A program made the translations under genes and the position numbers. Shown here piece after piece: positions 1 through 8,459 of a stretch of DNA of 61,233 bases. Under the pieces are notes generated by a model. That model ran no database searches and was not told the origin of the DNA. It worked only from the letters and a program-made list of their open reading frames with translations. Within the stretch, counting starts at the first letter, position 1. Every line of letters begins with the position of its first letter. The stretch comes from Dehalococcoidia bacterium. GTDB lineage: Bacteria > Chloroflexota > Dehalococcoidia > Tepidiformales > Tepidiformaceae. The stretch spans positions 1 to 61,233 of the forward strand of contig JAJDYW010000015.1 of the NCBI GenBank assembly GCA_022824925.1, in the 5' to 3' direction.

Positions 1-43
1 CACCCCGCGTACGCGAGGGTTCCCGCTCCCCCGGCCTCGACGG

Positions 44-1117
44 CTACGCCTCCGCGATAAACGACTCGACCATGTCACGCGCCTCGTCGTCGTGATACTG
101 CACCGGCGGCGACTTCATGAAGTACGCGCTCGGCGCCAGCAGCGGCCCCTTCAGTCCGCGGTCCAGCCCCAGCTTCGCGCAGCGGATCGCATCGATCACC
201 ACGCCCGCGCTGTTCGGGCTGTCCCACACCTCGAGCTTCAGCTCCACGTTCAGGGGCACGTTTCCGAAGGTCGTGCCCTCCATGCGGATGTGGCACCACT
301 TGCGGTCGTCCAGCCAGGGCACGTAGTCGCTGGGACCCACGTGCACGTCGTCGGCCTGCATCTCGTAGTCGATCTGGCTCGTCACCGCCGAGGTCTTCGA
401 GATCTTCTTCGACTCCAGCCGCGACCGCTCCAGCATGTTCATGAAGTCCGTGTTCCCGCCGAAGTTGAGCTGGTACGTGCGGTCCAGGTGCACCCCCCGG
501 TCCGCGAACAGCCGCGCCAGCGTGCGGTGCACGATCGTCGCCCCCACCTGGCTCTTGATGTCGTCCCCCACGATCGGCAGTCCTGCCTCTTCGAAGCGCC
601 GCGGCCAGTAGCCATTCTCGTCCCGCGCGATGAACACGGGAATACAGTTGATGAACGCGCAGCCCGCCGCCAGCGTCTGCTCGACGTACCACTTGGTCGC
701 CTCTTCCGAGCCCACCGGCAGGTAGTTGATGACCACGTCGACGTCGTTCTCGCGCAGCAGCTTCACGATATCCGCCGTGCCCCCGGGCGCCTTCTCGATC
801 ACGTCCCCCAGGTACTGCCCGAGCCCGTCGTGCGTCATCCCGCGCTCGACCTTCACGCCCGCGGGCGGCACGTCCGAGAACTTGTAAGTGTTGTTCTGCC
901 CCGCGAACACCGCCTCCGACAGGTCCTTCCCGACCTTGTCGGCGTCGATGTCGATCGCCACCGCCACGTTGATGTCGTTGATATGGTAGCCCCCCACCAC
1001 GGGGTGCATGATGCCGGGGACCTCGTCCCCCTCCTCGATGTGCCGGTAGAACTCCAGCCCCTGCACGAGCGAGGACGCGCAGTTGCCCACGCCGATAATG
1101 GCCACGTTGATACTCAA
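44..1117 (-). CDS. ino1: Inositol-3-phosphate synthase
   Basis: Likely converts glucose 6-phosphate to 1L-myo-inositol 1-phosphate with NAD, the first step toward inositol lipids or inositol-derived solutes in the cytosol. The 357-residue protein starts with a Rossmann NAD site, GVGNCASS at residues 9-16, and continues with the conserved NTDF and [14 protein letters not shown] segments of the short actinobacterial/archaeal Ino1 form. The start is TTG at 1117, placed 8 bases after a GGAG ribosome-binding site; no ATG lies nearby. It has no operon partner: the next minus-strand gene upstream is a small membrane protein about 150 bases away. A TAGGCT box at 1209-1214 could be its -10. Family assignment is secure; whether inositol goes to lipids or solutes cannot be told here. 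Confidence 0.93.
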   Translation of the reverse strand: MSINVAIIGVGNCASSLVQGLEFYRHIEEGDEVPGIMHPVVGGYHINDINVAVAIDIDADKVGKDLSEAVFAGQNNTYKFSDVPPAGVKVERGMTHDGLGQYLGDVIEKAPGGTADIVKLLRENDVDVVINYLPVGSEEATKWYVEQTLAAGCAFINCIPVFIARDENGYWPRRFEEAGLPIVGDDIKSQVGATIVHRTLARLFADRGVHLDRTYQLNFGGNTDFMNMLERSRLESKKISKTSAVTSQIDYEMQADDVHVGPSDYVPWLDDRKWCHIRMEGTTFGNVPLNVELKLEVWDSPNSAGVVIDAIRCAKLGLDRGLKGPLLAPSAYFMKSPPVQYHDDEARDMVESFIAEA

Positions 1118-1268
1118 GGTCGCAGTCTCCAGAAGTGGTTCAGTGAGCGCGTGGAGACCCGCTCAAGGGCCACGCTCTCGCGGCCGGACGGCCGCAACGC
1201 AGTATTGCAGCCTACCACGGCCCCCCGAACACGCTCCAGCCTCAAGGCGATCGCGCCCGCCGTGGCGC

Positions 1269-1442
1269 CTAGTCGTTCTGCAGGATTGCAATCAAGGCTC
1301 CGTACAGGCCCAGGAGCGCCGTGAACCCAGCTCCCATGACCCACACCAGCAGGCGGACTGTACCCCGTACTTCACCCAGGTCGGCCCGTAGGTCGGCGAA
1401 CTGGTCCTTGGTCGCGAGGTCGGGGTGAGAATGCTCGTCCAC
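1269..1442 (-). CDS. Small single-pass membrane protein
   Basis: A 57-residue protein of unknown function. It has a charged, probably helical N-terminal part (about residues 1-28, with heptad-like spacing of Leu and Val) followed by one hydrophobic segment rich in Gly, Ala and Leu that ends close to the C terminus. This layout resembles small hemolysin-XhlA-like or coiled-coil-plus-anchor proteins, but similarity is only structural. The start chosen is GTG at 1442, 5 bases after a GGAGG box; the open frame extends further upstream to 1553 but that part is Pro/Ser/Thr-rich and unlike a signal. Existence is moderately supported by the ribosome-binding site and the clean membrane segment. Confidence 0.5.
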   Translation of the reverse strand: MDEHSHPDLATKDQFADLRADLGEVRGTVRLLVWVMGAGFTALLGLYGALIAILQND

Positions 1443-1562
1443 GGAGACCTCCAGGTGGCTACCCGGAAGCGTAGCCGAGTTACTCGATCTGGTGCAAGGG
1501 TTGGCGGGAAACTGGTGTGGTGTTCCCACGTTCAGTACTCCAGACTCGTCCACCCCTCCCCC

Positions 1563-1568
1563 TACAAT
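1563..1568 (+). promoter_or_regulatory. Putative -10 box of tRNA-Arg
   Basis: TACAAT sits 8 bases before the first base of the tRNA, the right distance for a start at or just before the mature 5' end. No clear -35 hexamer is seen at 17 bases spacing. Confidence 0.5.
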
Positions 1569-1576
1569 AGCCCCGG

Positions 1577-1649
1577 GCCCCCGTAGCTCAGCGGACAGAG
1601 CGGGCGTCTTCTAAACGTCTGGCCGCAGGTTCGACTCCTGCCGGGGGCA
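1577..1649 (+). tRNA. tRNA-Arg (anticodon TCT)
   Basis: A full cloverleaf can be drawn. The acceptor stem GCCCCCG pairs with CGGGGGC (1642-1648) followed by discriminator A at 1649. The anticodon loop CTTCTAA is closed by GGCGT/ACGTC and gives anticodon TCT, reading AGA. The T arm has the GGTTCGACTCC pattern. CCA is not encoded (the next bases are TGG). It lies alone between the small membrane protein and the metallo-hydrolase. Confidence 0.95.
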
Positions 1650-1704
1650 TGGCCTGCCTTGCAACCCCCTGCCCTGCCGCTCACGATGCCCGCGGAGGCA
1701 CCCC

Positions 1705-2679
1705 ATGCAGGTTTCGCCCAGCGTCCGCGCCGTCCAGGTCCCCGACGAGAGCCCCATGCGGCCCCAGTCGACCAACATCTATCTCGTCGGCCACGACCAG
1801 GTCCTCACGATCGACTCCGGCGAGGCCCTCGACCGTTACCGCTGGATGCTGCGCGGCTACCTCGCCGCTACCGAGAAGGCCGAGATTGCCATCGCCGCCG
1901 TCACCCACCACCACGCCGACCACTCCGGCAACCTCAAGTGGACCCGCGAGATCTTCGACGCCGAGATCGCCATCCCCGAGAACGGACGCCGTCTCCTCAA
2001 GGGCCGCCTCCCCGCGAAGGGCGTGCGCAAGCTCGCCGACGGCCAGCTCGTCGAGCTCGGCGGCGGCGTGAACCTCCGCGTCATCACCTCCCCCGGGCAC
2101 TCGGTCGACTCCATCTGCTACTACCTCGAGGACGAAGGCGTCCTCTTCACCGGCGACACCCTGCTCGGCTCGACCACCACCACCATCGGCGACCTCGCTG
2201 CCTACCGCGCCACCCTCCAGCGCCTCGTCGACCTGCCCAACCTGAAGGTGATCTGCCCCGGCCACGGGCCCCTCGTCCACGACCCCCGCGAGCGCCTCCA
2301 GTCCTACATCGACCACCGCAACGCCCGCGAGGGCCAGATCCTCGACGCCCTCGGCGAGGGAGGCCCGAAGACCAGCTGGGATCTCATGCTCGCCATCTAT
2401 CCCGATGTCGACACGCGCCTCCGCCGCGCCGCCGACGGCAACGTGCGTACCCATCTCGCCCAGCTCGAGGCCGAGGGCCGCGTCCTCGCCTCTCCCGGCA
2501 AGCCCCGCCGCGTAACCGCCCGCCGGCGGACGCGCGAGGAGGCCCGCCGGCGCGAGCGGGAGCGCATCATCAAGCGCGCCCGCCGCCTCGAAGCCGCCGC
2601 CCGCCGCGCCGAGATCCGCGCCCAGGAAAACCCCCCGTCCGAGCAGTGGATCGAGCCTCCGCGCTACGAGCTCACCTGA
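1705..2679 (+). CDS. MBL-fold metallo-hydrolase, LACTB2-like
   Basis: A 324-residue metallo-beta-lactamase-fold hydrolase. The HxHxDH metal site is HHHADH at residues 68-73; further metal motifs follow as SPGHS, FTGDTL and CPGHGP in the usual order. After the core (to about residue 205) comes a winged-helix-like domain (about 210-265), as in LACTB2, a family that includes RNA endonucleases and other esterases. The last 60 residues are an unusual Arg/Glu/Ala-rich, highly basic helical tail that could bind nucleic acid or ribosomes. The ATG follows GGAGG by 6 bases. Substrate is unknown; a nuclease or thioesterase role is equally possible. Confidence 0.85.
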   Translation: MQVSPSVRAVQVPDESPMRPQSTNIYLVGHDQVLTIDSGEALDRYRWMLRGYLAATEKAEIAIAAVTHHHADHSGNLKWTREIFDAEIAIPENGRRLLKGRLPAKGVRKLADGQLVELGGGVNLRVITSPGHSVDSICYYLEDEGVLFTGDTLLGSTTTTIGDLAAYRATLQRLVDLPNLKVICPGHGPLVHDPRERLQSYIDHRNAREGQILDALGEGGPKTSWDLMLAIYPDVDTRLRRAADGNVRTHLAQLEAEGRVLASPGKPRRVTARRRTREEARRRERERIIKRARRLEAAARRAEIRAQENPPSEQWIEPPRYELT

Positions 2680-2730
2680 CCCCGCCCTGCCCCTCCGGCG
2701 GTTGCGCTCCCAACCTTGATGGGAACGCGG

Positions 2731-2736
2731 TAAGAT
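2731..2736 (+). promoter_or_regulatory. Putative -10 box upstream of gltD-like gene
   Basis: TAAGAT preceded by GG, the same form as the TAAGAT before the CoA-transferase at 15288. A TTGATG lies only 9 bases upstream, too near for a -35. The start of transcription would fall around 2743, just before a small hairpin. Confidence 0.35.
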
Positions 2737-2743
2737 CAGTGGG

Positions 2744-2761
2744 CCGCCAACGGGCGGTTTT
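2744..2761 (+). terminator. Small terminator-like hairpin with T run
   Basis: CCGCC (2744-2748) pairs with GGCGG (2753-2757) around a 4-base loop and is followed by TTTT. It could end the metallo-hydrolase transcript. Because it lies after the proposed -10 and before the gltD-like start at 2772, it could also act as a weak attenuator. The stem is only 5-6 bp, so the call is tentative. Confidence 0.35.
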
Positions 2762-2771
2762 GTGATCCGCG

Positions 2772-4214
2772 ATGCCAGAAACACACATCGTCCACCGCAG
2801 GCTCGATATCGGCGTTCAGAAGGTGCCCAAGCAGGACGCCGACGAACGCATCCGCAACTGGGACGAGACCTACCTCGGCTTCGACCTCAACGCCGCGAAG
2901 ATCGAGGCCCAGCGCTGCATCCAGTGCCCCTCCGCCCCCTGCCAGGAAGCCTGCCCCGTCAGCAACGACATCCCCGGCGCCTTCGCCCTCGTCGAAGAGG
3001 GCGACATCCTCGGCGCCGCCGATGTCTTCCGCGAGACGAGCAATCTCCCGGAGATGTGCGGCCGCCTGTGCCCCCAGGAGAGCCTTTGCGAGGGCGCCTG
3101 CGTTGTCGGTTTCGCCATCCGCGCCGACGGTCGCTCCGAGCCGCCCGTCACCATCGGCAAGCTCGAGTCCTTCGTCACCGACTACCAGCGCCGCGAGGTC
3201 GGTGGTTACCCCCGAAGCCCCTACCCGGCGCCCCCCAGCGGCCGCAAGGTCGCCGTCATCGGCGCCGGGCCCGCCGGGCTCGCCGTCGCCGAGCTCCTCG
3301 CCGAGAAGGGCCACGCCTCGACCGTCTTCGAGTTCTGGCCCGAGCCCGGGGGCGTGCTCGTCTACGGCATCCCCAACTTCAAGATGCGCAAGCAGATCGT
3401 CGACGACTACATCGCCCACCTCGAGGCCCTCGGCGTCGAGTTCCGGTGCAACACCTACGTCGGCAAGGACATCACCGTCGACGAGATGCTCGACGGCGAG
3501 TACGACGCGGTCTTCCTCGGAACCGGCGCCGGCGTCGGCAACCAGCTCGGTATCGAGGGCGAGGAGCTTGAGGGCGTCCACGCCGCCACCGACTACCTCG
3601 TGCGTGGCAACCTCCGCCCCGACCAGCTCCCGACCCACCTCCAGGAACCCCTCCCGCAGCCCACGAAGGTCGCCGTCATCGGCGGCGGCGATACCTCCAT
3701 GGACTGCGTTCGCACGGCCGTGCGCATGGGCGCCGAGTCCGTCACCTGCGTCTACCGCCGCACCGAGGCCGAGATGCTCGGCCGCGCGGAGGAGCGCATC
3801 AACGCCCGCGAGGAGGGCGTCAACTTCGAGATGCTGACCTCGCCCCTGCGCATCATCGGCGACGACAAGGGCAAGGCCACCGGCGTCGAGTGCATCCGCA
3901 TGCGCCTCGGCGAGCCCGACGACTCCGGCCGCCGCCGCCCCGTCCCCATCGAGGGCAGCGAGTTCGTCATCGAAGCCGACACCATCCCCATCGCCATCGG
4001 CTACGGCGCCGACCCCGTCGTCCCCGAGACCACCGACGGCCTCAGCACGTCGTGGGGCGCCCTCATCGCCATCGACGAGGGCGGGCGCACCTCCCGCCGC
4101 GGCGTCTTCGCCGGCGGCGACAACGTCAACGGCGCAGACCTCGTCGTGACCGCCCTCGCCGACGGCCGCCGCGCCGCCGACGCCATCGCCGCCTACCTCG
4201 ACACTTTGGGTTAG
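2772..4214 (+). CDS. GltD-like NAD(P)H flavoprotein oxidoreductase
   Basis: A 480-residue protein of the glutamate synthase small-subunit family, which takes electrons from NAD(P)H through FAD to two [4Fe-4S] clusters. The N-terminal domain has the eight expected cysteines: C49, C52, C57, C61 and C96, C100, C106, C110. Dinucleotide sites follow, GAGPAG at about 164-169 for FAD and GGGDTSMD at about 302 for the nicotinamide cofactor, and the C-terminal GGDNVNGADLVV segment closes the FAD site. No large (glutaminase/synthase) subunit lies next to it. It may serve an unlinked GltB or work as the beta subunit of another enzyme, as in dihydropyrimidine dehydrogenase or ferredoxin-NADP reductases of this fold. 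Confidence 0.85.
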   Translation: MPETHIVHRRLDIGVQKVPKQDADERIRNWDETYLGFDLNAAKIEAQRCIQCPSAPCQEACPVSNDIPGAFALVEEGDILGAADVFRETSNLPEMCGRLCPQESLCEGACVVGFAIRADGRSEPPVTIGKLESFVTDYQRREVGGYPRSPYPAPPSGRKVAVIGAGPAGLAVAELLAEKGHASTVFEFWPEPGGVLVYGIPNFKMRKQIVDDYIAHLEALGVEFRCNTYVGKDITVDEMLDGEYDAVFLGTGAGVGNQLGIEGEELEGVHAATDYLVRGNLRPDQLPTHLQEPLPQPTKVAVIGGGDTSMDCVRTAVRMGAESVTCVYRRTEAEMLGRAEERINAREEGVNFEMLTSPLRIIGDDKGKATGVECIRMRLGEPDDSGRRRPVPIEGSEFVIEADTIPIAIGYGADPVVPETTDGLSTSWGALIAIDEGGRTSRRGVFAGGDNVNGADLVVTALADGRRAADAIAAYLDTLG

Positions 4215-4301
4215 CCAGTTCTCGGCTTCATCCTCAGGAAGCCCCCTTTCTTCATCGTCCTCCGGGGCGTGCGCCAAGCGAGGTCGTTGGGTGGAGGCGT
4301 C

Positions 4302-4523
4302 GTGACTACTGAAGCGAAGAACCCTCTCAACGCGGAACAAGACGCCGATAGAGGCGACCCGCGCCGCTGGTCGGGCGTGTCTGAGAGCCCGACGACCTTC
4401 GAAGAGCTCGTCGAGCAGCAAGGTGTAGGCCCGTTCGTCTGGCCCGACTCCTGTGCACGGGAAGACAAGATCGACGCCGACGACTTCCTCCGGGCCATCT
4501 TCGGCGAAGAGATGAGGCGCTAG
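4302..4523 (+). CDS. Small acidic protein of unknown function
   Basis: A 73-residue acidic protein (many Asp and Glu, few hydrophobic stretches). It has no recognised domain; the C-terminal half, with a GPFVWPDS segment and a DDFLRAIFGEEM end, looks like a folded mini-protein. The GTG at 4302 follows GGAGG (4293-4297) by 4-5 bases, whereas the upstream GTG at 4269 has no such site. Its TAG stop shares the palindrome CTAG (4520-4523) with the stop of the convergent CoA-transferase gene, an arrangement seen twice more in this window, which supports it being a real gene. Confidence 0.5.
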   Translation: MTTEAKNPLNAEQDADRGDPRRWSGVSESPTTFEELVEQQGVGPFVWPDSCAREDKIDADDFLRAIFGEEMRR

Positions 4524-5725
4524 CCCCCGCCCAGCTCCCCGAAGACCTCCCCGTTGTGCTCGCCGAGGCGCGGGGCGGGGCGGCGGTGCTCCACGGGCGT
4601 GGCGGTGAAGCGGTAGCCCGCGCGGGGGTAGCGGACCGGCTCGGGAACGCCCGGAACCGCCCCCTCCACGAAGAAGTCGCGGTCGTCCCAGTGGGGATCG
4701 TCGAGGTTCTCTTCCGGCCGGCGCACGGGCCCCCAGGGGAGGTGCATCCCCTGCGCGCGCCGGTAGAGCTCCTCCGCGGGGCGCGTGGCCACGAACCGCT
4801 CGATCACTTCGCCCACGTGGCGGGTGGCGGCGGCCGTGTCGCCCTCGCCGTCGTAGAGGGCGCGGCTGTAGGCGGGGTCGTGCAGGTCCTCGGCCGCGTC
4901 GTGCTCGTCCAGCCACGCGAGGAGCAGGGGGAAGAGGCGCTTCCGTCGGGGGACGCCGCTGCCGAGAATCTGGAGGTACTGCCCGTCGCCGCTGAGGAAC
5001 TGGGAGGGTGGCGTGGGGTCGGGGGCGGAGTGGCGCCCCGTCTGGCGCTGGTTGATGCGGCCCCGGTATTCCCAGCTCTCGAAAGCGCCCTCGGTGGTGC
5101 AGGCGATCGCCTCGTGCATCGAGACATCGACGAGCTGGCCCTCGCCCGTCAGCGTGCGCTGGAGCAGGGCCGCGACGATCCCCGCGACCGCGTACTCACC
5201 GGCCATCCAGAACGAGTGCTCGCCGTCGGAGCGGATGGGGGGCAGGTCGTGGTCGTCGTAGCCGGTGCTCATCGGCGGTCCCCCGAGGGCCATGCTGACG
5301 AGGTCGGTCGTCGCCCAGTCGCGGCGCGGACCGGTCAGCCCGAATGGCGTAATCGCGCACCACACGAGGCGGGGCGAGTCCTGCCCGAGCGCCGCGTACC
5401 CGAGGCCGAGGTCGTCGAGTGCGCCCGCATCGGTGCTGTCGACCACGATGTCCGCGCGGGCCACGAGGGCGCGCCAGCGACCGGCATCCCCGGGCTCGGT
5501 CAGGGAGAGGGTGACGCCCCGCTTGTTCGTGTTCAGGTAGGCGAAGCGGAGGCTGGCGCCCTGGTCGGGAACGTCGCCGGGGAAGGGGCCGGTGTGGCGG
5601 GTGCGGGCCCCCTCGGGAGGCTCCACCCGGACGACCTCGACCCCCGCATCCGCGAGCAGCTTGCCGGCGACCTCGCCCCGGTCCCCGATCTCGACGGCGG
5701 TCAGGCCTGCGAGCGGCCCCGGCAT
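4520..5725 (-). CDS. CaiB/BaiF CoA-transferase, non-catalytic subunit
   Basis: A 401-residue family III CoA-transferase. The family moves CoA between organic acids through an aspartyl-anhydride intermediate. Family features are seen: an N-terminal Rossmann-like segment starting LAGLTAVEIGD, the NTNKRG motif near residue 65, TGEGQLVDVSM near 193-203 and the C-terminal LGEHNGEV end. Counted back 21 residues from the TG of TGEGQ, the catalytic Asp position is Phe172. The subunit therefore probably cannot catalyse alone. Its ATG overlaps the TGA of the upstream partner by one base (TGATG at 5723-5727), implying coupled synthesis and a heterodimer like BbsE/BbsF. The acid substrate is unknown. Confidence 0.85.
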   Translation of the reverse strand: MPGPLAGLTAVEIGDRGEVAGKLLADAGVEVVRVEPPEGARTRHTGPFPGDVPDQGASLRFAYLNTNKRGVTLSLTEPGDAGRWRALVARADIVVDSTDAGALDDLGLGYAALGQDSPRLVWCAITPFGLTGPRRDWATTDLVSMALGGPPMSTGYDDHDLPPIRSDGEHSFWMAGEYAVAGIVAALLQRTLTGEGQLVDVSMHEAIACTTEGAFESWEYRGRINQRQTGRHSAPDPTPPSQFLSGDGQYLQILGSGVPRRKRLFPLLLAWLDEHDAAEDLHDPAYSRALYDGEGDTAAATRHVGEVIERFVATRPAEELYRRAQGMHLPWGPVRRPEENLDDPHWDDRDFFVEGAVPGVPEPVRYPRAGYRFTATPVEHRRPAPRLGEHNGEVFGELGGG

Positions 5726-6957
5726 CAGACCGCCCCTTCGGCCACGAGCGTCTCGTACTCGGACTCGCTGTAGCCGAGCAGGCCGGTCGCAATCTCGCGG
5801 GTGTGCTCCCCGAGCAGGGGCGCGCCCCGGTCGAGGCGCCAGCGCGCCTTCGAGAAACGCAGGGGCACGCCTTCGAAGCGGTGGTCGCCGAGCTCGGGAT
5901 GGGGGGCGACCGGGTAGAACCCGCGGGCGGCGAGCTGGGGGTCGCGCTCCATGCGGTCCTCCATGGTCTGGACTACCCCTGCGGCGACGCCTCGCGACTG
6001 GAGCGCCTCCATGAGCTCGTGCGCCTCGCGCTCGGGCGTGCACGAGGCGATCGCGGCGTCGAGCGCATCCTCATGCGCGACGCGCCCCTCGTTCGTGGTG
6101 AAGCGCTCGTCGGCGGCGAGGGCGGGCAGCCCGAGCTCGGCGCAGAGAGCCCGCCAGCACACGTCGTCCTCCACAGCGATGGCGATCCAGCGGTCCTCGC
6201 CGGCGCAGGGGTAGATGCCGTGCGGGGCAACGGCGGGCCAGCGCGAGCGGTTGCCGATGCGCTCCGAGGGGCGCCCGTTCACCTGGAAGTCCAGCATCTG
6301 GACACCCGCCAGGAGCATCCCCGTCTCCACCTGCGAGAGGTCGACGTGCTGGCCCTCGCCCGTCTGCGCGCGGTGGTAGAGGGCCATGAGCGCCGCGATG
6401 GCGCCGTAGTAGCCCGCCGTGTGGTCGAGGTACGAGTAGCCCCAGCCCGCGGGGGGCTGGTCCGGCAGGCCGGAGACGGCGGTCGCACCCGAGACCGCCT
6501 GCGCGGTCGGTCCCCAGGTGACGTAGCTGGCGTCGCGCCCCACGTGGCCGTAGCCCGAGATGGACAGGTACACGATGTCCGGCCGGAGCTCGCGGAGGCG
6601 CTCGTAGGGGAAGCCCATGCGCGCGAAGGCGCCCGGGCTGTAGTTCTCGACCACGAGGTCGGAGACGCCGATGAGGCGCTCGACCAGCTCGCGGCCGCCG
6701 GCGTGGGTGAGGTTGGCCGTGATGCCGAGCTTGTTGCGGTTGAAGTTGTTGTGCATCCCCCGGCGGTTGGGCCCCGGCTGCCCGGGCATGCGCCGGACGG
6801 CGTCGAGGTGGTCCGCGTTTTCGACCTTGATCACCTCCGCCCCGAGGTCCGCGAGAATGCGGGTCGCCTGCGGCCCGGCCACGATCCACGAGAAGTCGCA
6901 GACGCGGATCCCCTCGAGGGGGAGGGGGTCGGCGGCAGGATCGGCGGCGGATGTCAT
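5725..6957 (-). CDS. CaiB/BaiF CoA-transferase, catalytic subunit
   Basis: A 410-residue family III CoA-transferase and the first gene of a two-gene minus-strand operon. The N terminus reads LEGIRVCDFSWIVAGP, the usual start of this family; NFNRNKLGI lies near 71-79 and TGEGQHVDLS near 199-208. Asp178 sits exactly 21 residues before the TG of that motif, the position of catalytic Asp169 in formyl-CoA transferase. The ATG at 6957 was chosen because upstream in-frame residues are Arg/Ser-rich and belong to the antisense of the MFS gene. It is divergent from the first MFS exporter (about 145 bases apart), so transport and CoA transfer may share a substrate class. Confidence 0.88.
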   Translation of the reverse strand: MTSAADPAADPLPLEGIRVCDFSWIVAGPQATRILADLGAEVIKVENADHLDAVRRMPGQPGPNRRGMHNNFNRNKLGITANLTHAGGRELVERLIGVSDLVVENYSPGAFARMGFPYERLRELRPDIVYLSISGYGHVGRDASYVTWGPTAQAVSGATAVSGLPDQPPAGWGYSYLDHTAGYYGAIAALMALYHRAQTGEGQHVDLSQVETGMLLAGVQMLDFQVNGRPSERIGNRSRWPAVAPHGIYPCAGEDRWIAIAVEDDVCWRALCAELGLPALAADERFTTNEGRVAHEDALDAAIASCTPEREAHELMEALQSRGVAAGVVQTMEDRMERDPQLAARGFYPVAPHPELGDHRFEGVPLRFSKARWRLDRGAPLLGEHTREIATGLLGYSESEYETLVAEGAV

Positions 6958-7102
6958 GGGCTGGCTCGCGCAGGGCGCATGGTACGCGCCAGCGCGGCGG
7001 ACGGTTGCCGGTGAGCGTGCGTGGGCGTACGTTGACGTTCGCGAGAGGGTTGGAGCCGCGCTCGCGCTGGTGGTGGGATTGGCACAGGCGAGCGAGCGTG
7101 AG

Positions 7103-8425
7103 GTGCGGGCAAGGCCCGTCCGGCAGGCGGGCGCCGGCCTGAACCTGCAGACCTTCGCCGCCTTCGAGTTGCGCGACTTCCGCCTGCTCTGGCTGAACAA
7201 CTTCAGCTATGCCCTGGTGCAGGGCATCCTGCGTTTCGCCTTCCCCTGGCTGGTCATCGAGACGCTCCTCGAGAGGAACTTCTTTCTCGGGGCGGTGAGC
7301 TTTGCCCTGGGCGTGCCCGTCCTCTTCCTGGCGCTGCCCGTGGGAGTTCTTTCCGACCGCTGGGACCGGCGCATGCTGCTGTTCGCCAGCCAGTTCCTGG
7401 TCATGGCCGCCTGCGTCCTCACCGCCGCCCTCATCTGGGTCGACGTCATGGACGTGAACATGGCCCTGCTCATGGCCCTCTTCGCGGGGGTCGGTATCGC
7501 GATCGGACAGCCCGTCCGGCAGGCGTTGATACCGGCCGTCGTGCCGAGCCACCGCCTGATGAACGCGATCACGCTCAACAGCCTCGGCCAGAACGTCTCC
7601 CAGATTGGGGGGCCGGCCCTGGGAGGGGCGGCCATCGCCATCTGGGGCATCGGCGGCAGCTTCGCCCTGCAGGCGGCCCTCGTGGGGCTCGGGGCGTTCT
7701 TCATCCTGCCCCTGCGCATCCCGCGCCACGCCCGCGCGGCCGAGGAGCCGGGACGCTCGGCGCTGCGCGTGATGCTGAGCGACACGCGCGAGGGCCTGCG
7801 CTTCATCGCCTTCGAGCACCAGCAGATCCGCGCCCTCTTCATCCTGCTGCTGGCCTCGGCCCTCGTGATCATGGGCCCCTGGATGACCCTGCTGCCCAAG
7901 ATCGGGCAGTCGCAGCTCGGCCAGGATGCCTTCTGGGCGAGCATGCTCTTTGCCTTCATGGGGATCGGCACGATCGTGGCCTCGCTCATCCTCGCCTCGA
8001 TCCCGCGGCTGCGGAACGCCGGCGGCTGGTTCAACGTCACTCTCATCATCGGCGGCAGCCTCGCCGTCGGGATCGGCCTCTCGGAGAGCTACGCGCTGAC
8101 CGCGCTGTTCATGGTCCTCAGCGGCTTCAACGCGGGGTTCTTCATGAACCTCAACCTGACGCTTATCCAGTCGCACACGCCCGGACCCGTGATGGGCCGC
8201 GTCATGGCCGTCTACACCCTCATCCTCATGGGCGGAGCGCCGTTCGGCGGCCTGCTCGCGGGCGTCGGCGCGGAGTGGCTGGGCGCGGGCGGCTGGTTCG
8301 CGCTCTGCGGCGGTGCCGTCGCGGCGGTCGCGGCCGTGTTCCTCGCGACGCAACCGAACCTCCGGCGCATGCACTCGCACCCGGAGCCCCCCGCGCCCGC
8401 TCCGGCGGACGCCGGATCGGGGTAG
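7103..8425 (+). CDS. MFS transporter, EntS-like (copy 1)
   Basis: A 440-residue major facilitator with about 12 hydrophobic segments, of the EntS/MFS_3 exporter type. The loop between helices 2 and 3 has the DRWDRRM motif, and GQPVRQALIPAVVP follows near residue 140. The GTG at 7103 is chosen because it gives the same N-terminal length as the adjacent copy (12-13 residues before the LQTFAAFELRDFRLLW segment) and exactly 440 residues in both; an earlier GTG at 7073 is possible and neither has a strong ribosome site. It is the first of three tandem paralogues. The cargo is unknown; drug, siderophore or acid export all fit. Confidence 0.85.
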   Translation: MRARPVRQAGAGLNLQTFAAFELRDFRLLWLNNFSYALVQGILRFAFPWLVIETLLERNFFLGAVSFALGVPVLFLALPVGVLSDRWDRRMLLFASQFLVMAACVLTAALIWVDVMDVNMALLMALFAGVGIAIGQPVRQALIPAVVPSHRLMNAITLNSLGQNVSQIGGPALGGAAIAIWGIGGSFALQAALVGLGAFFILPLRIPRHARAAEEPGRSALRVMLSDTREGLRFIAFEHQQIRALFILLLASALVIMGPWMTLLPKIGQSQLGQDAFWASMLFAFMGIGTIVASLILASIPRLRNAGGWFNVTLIIGGSLAVGIGLSESYALTALFMVLSGFNAGFFMNLNLTLIQSHTPGPVMGRVMAVYTLILMGGAPFGGLLAGVGAEWLGAGGWFALCGGAVAAVAAVFLATQPNLRRMHSHPEPPAPAPADAGSG

Positions 8426-8459
8426 CATCGGCCCGCGGCCACGCATCGGAGGGGTTCCG

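Noticed and set aside
5726..6043. N-terminal extension of the first CoA-transferase to 507 residues
   Set aside because: The extra residues are Arg/Pro/Ala-rich, overlap the partner gene, and the family N terminus begins at the ATG at 5725, which overlaps the partner stop.
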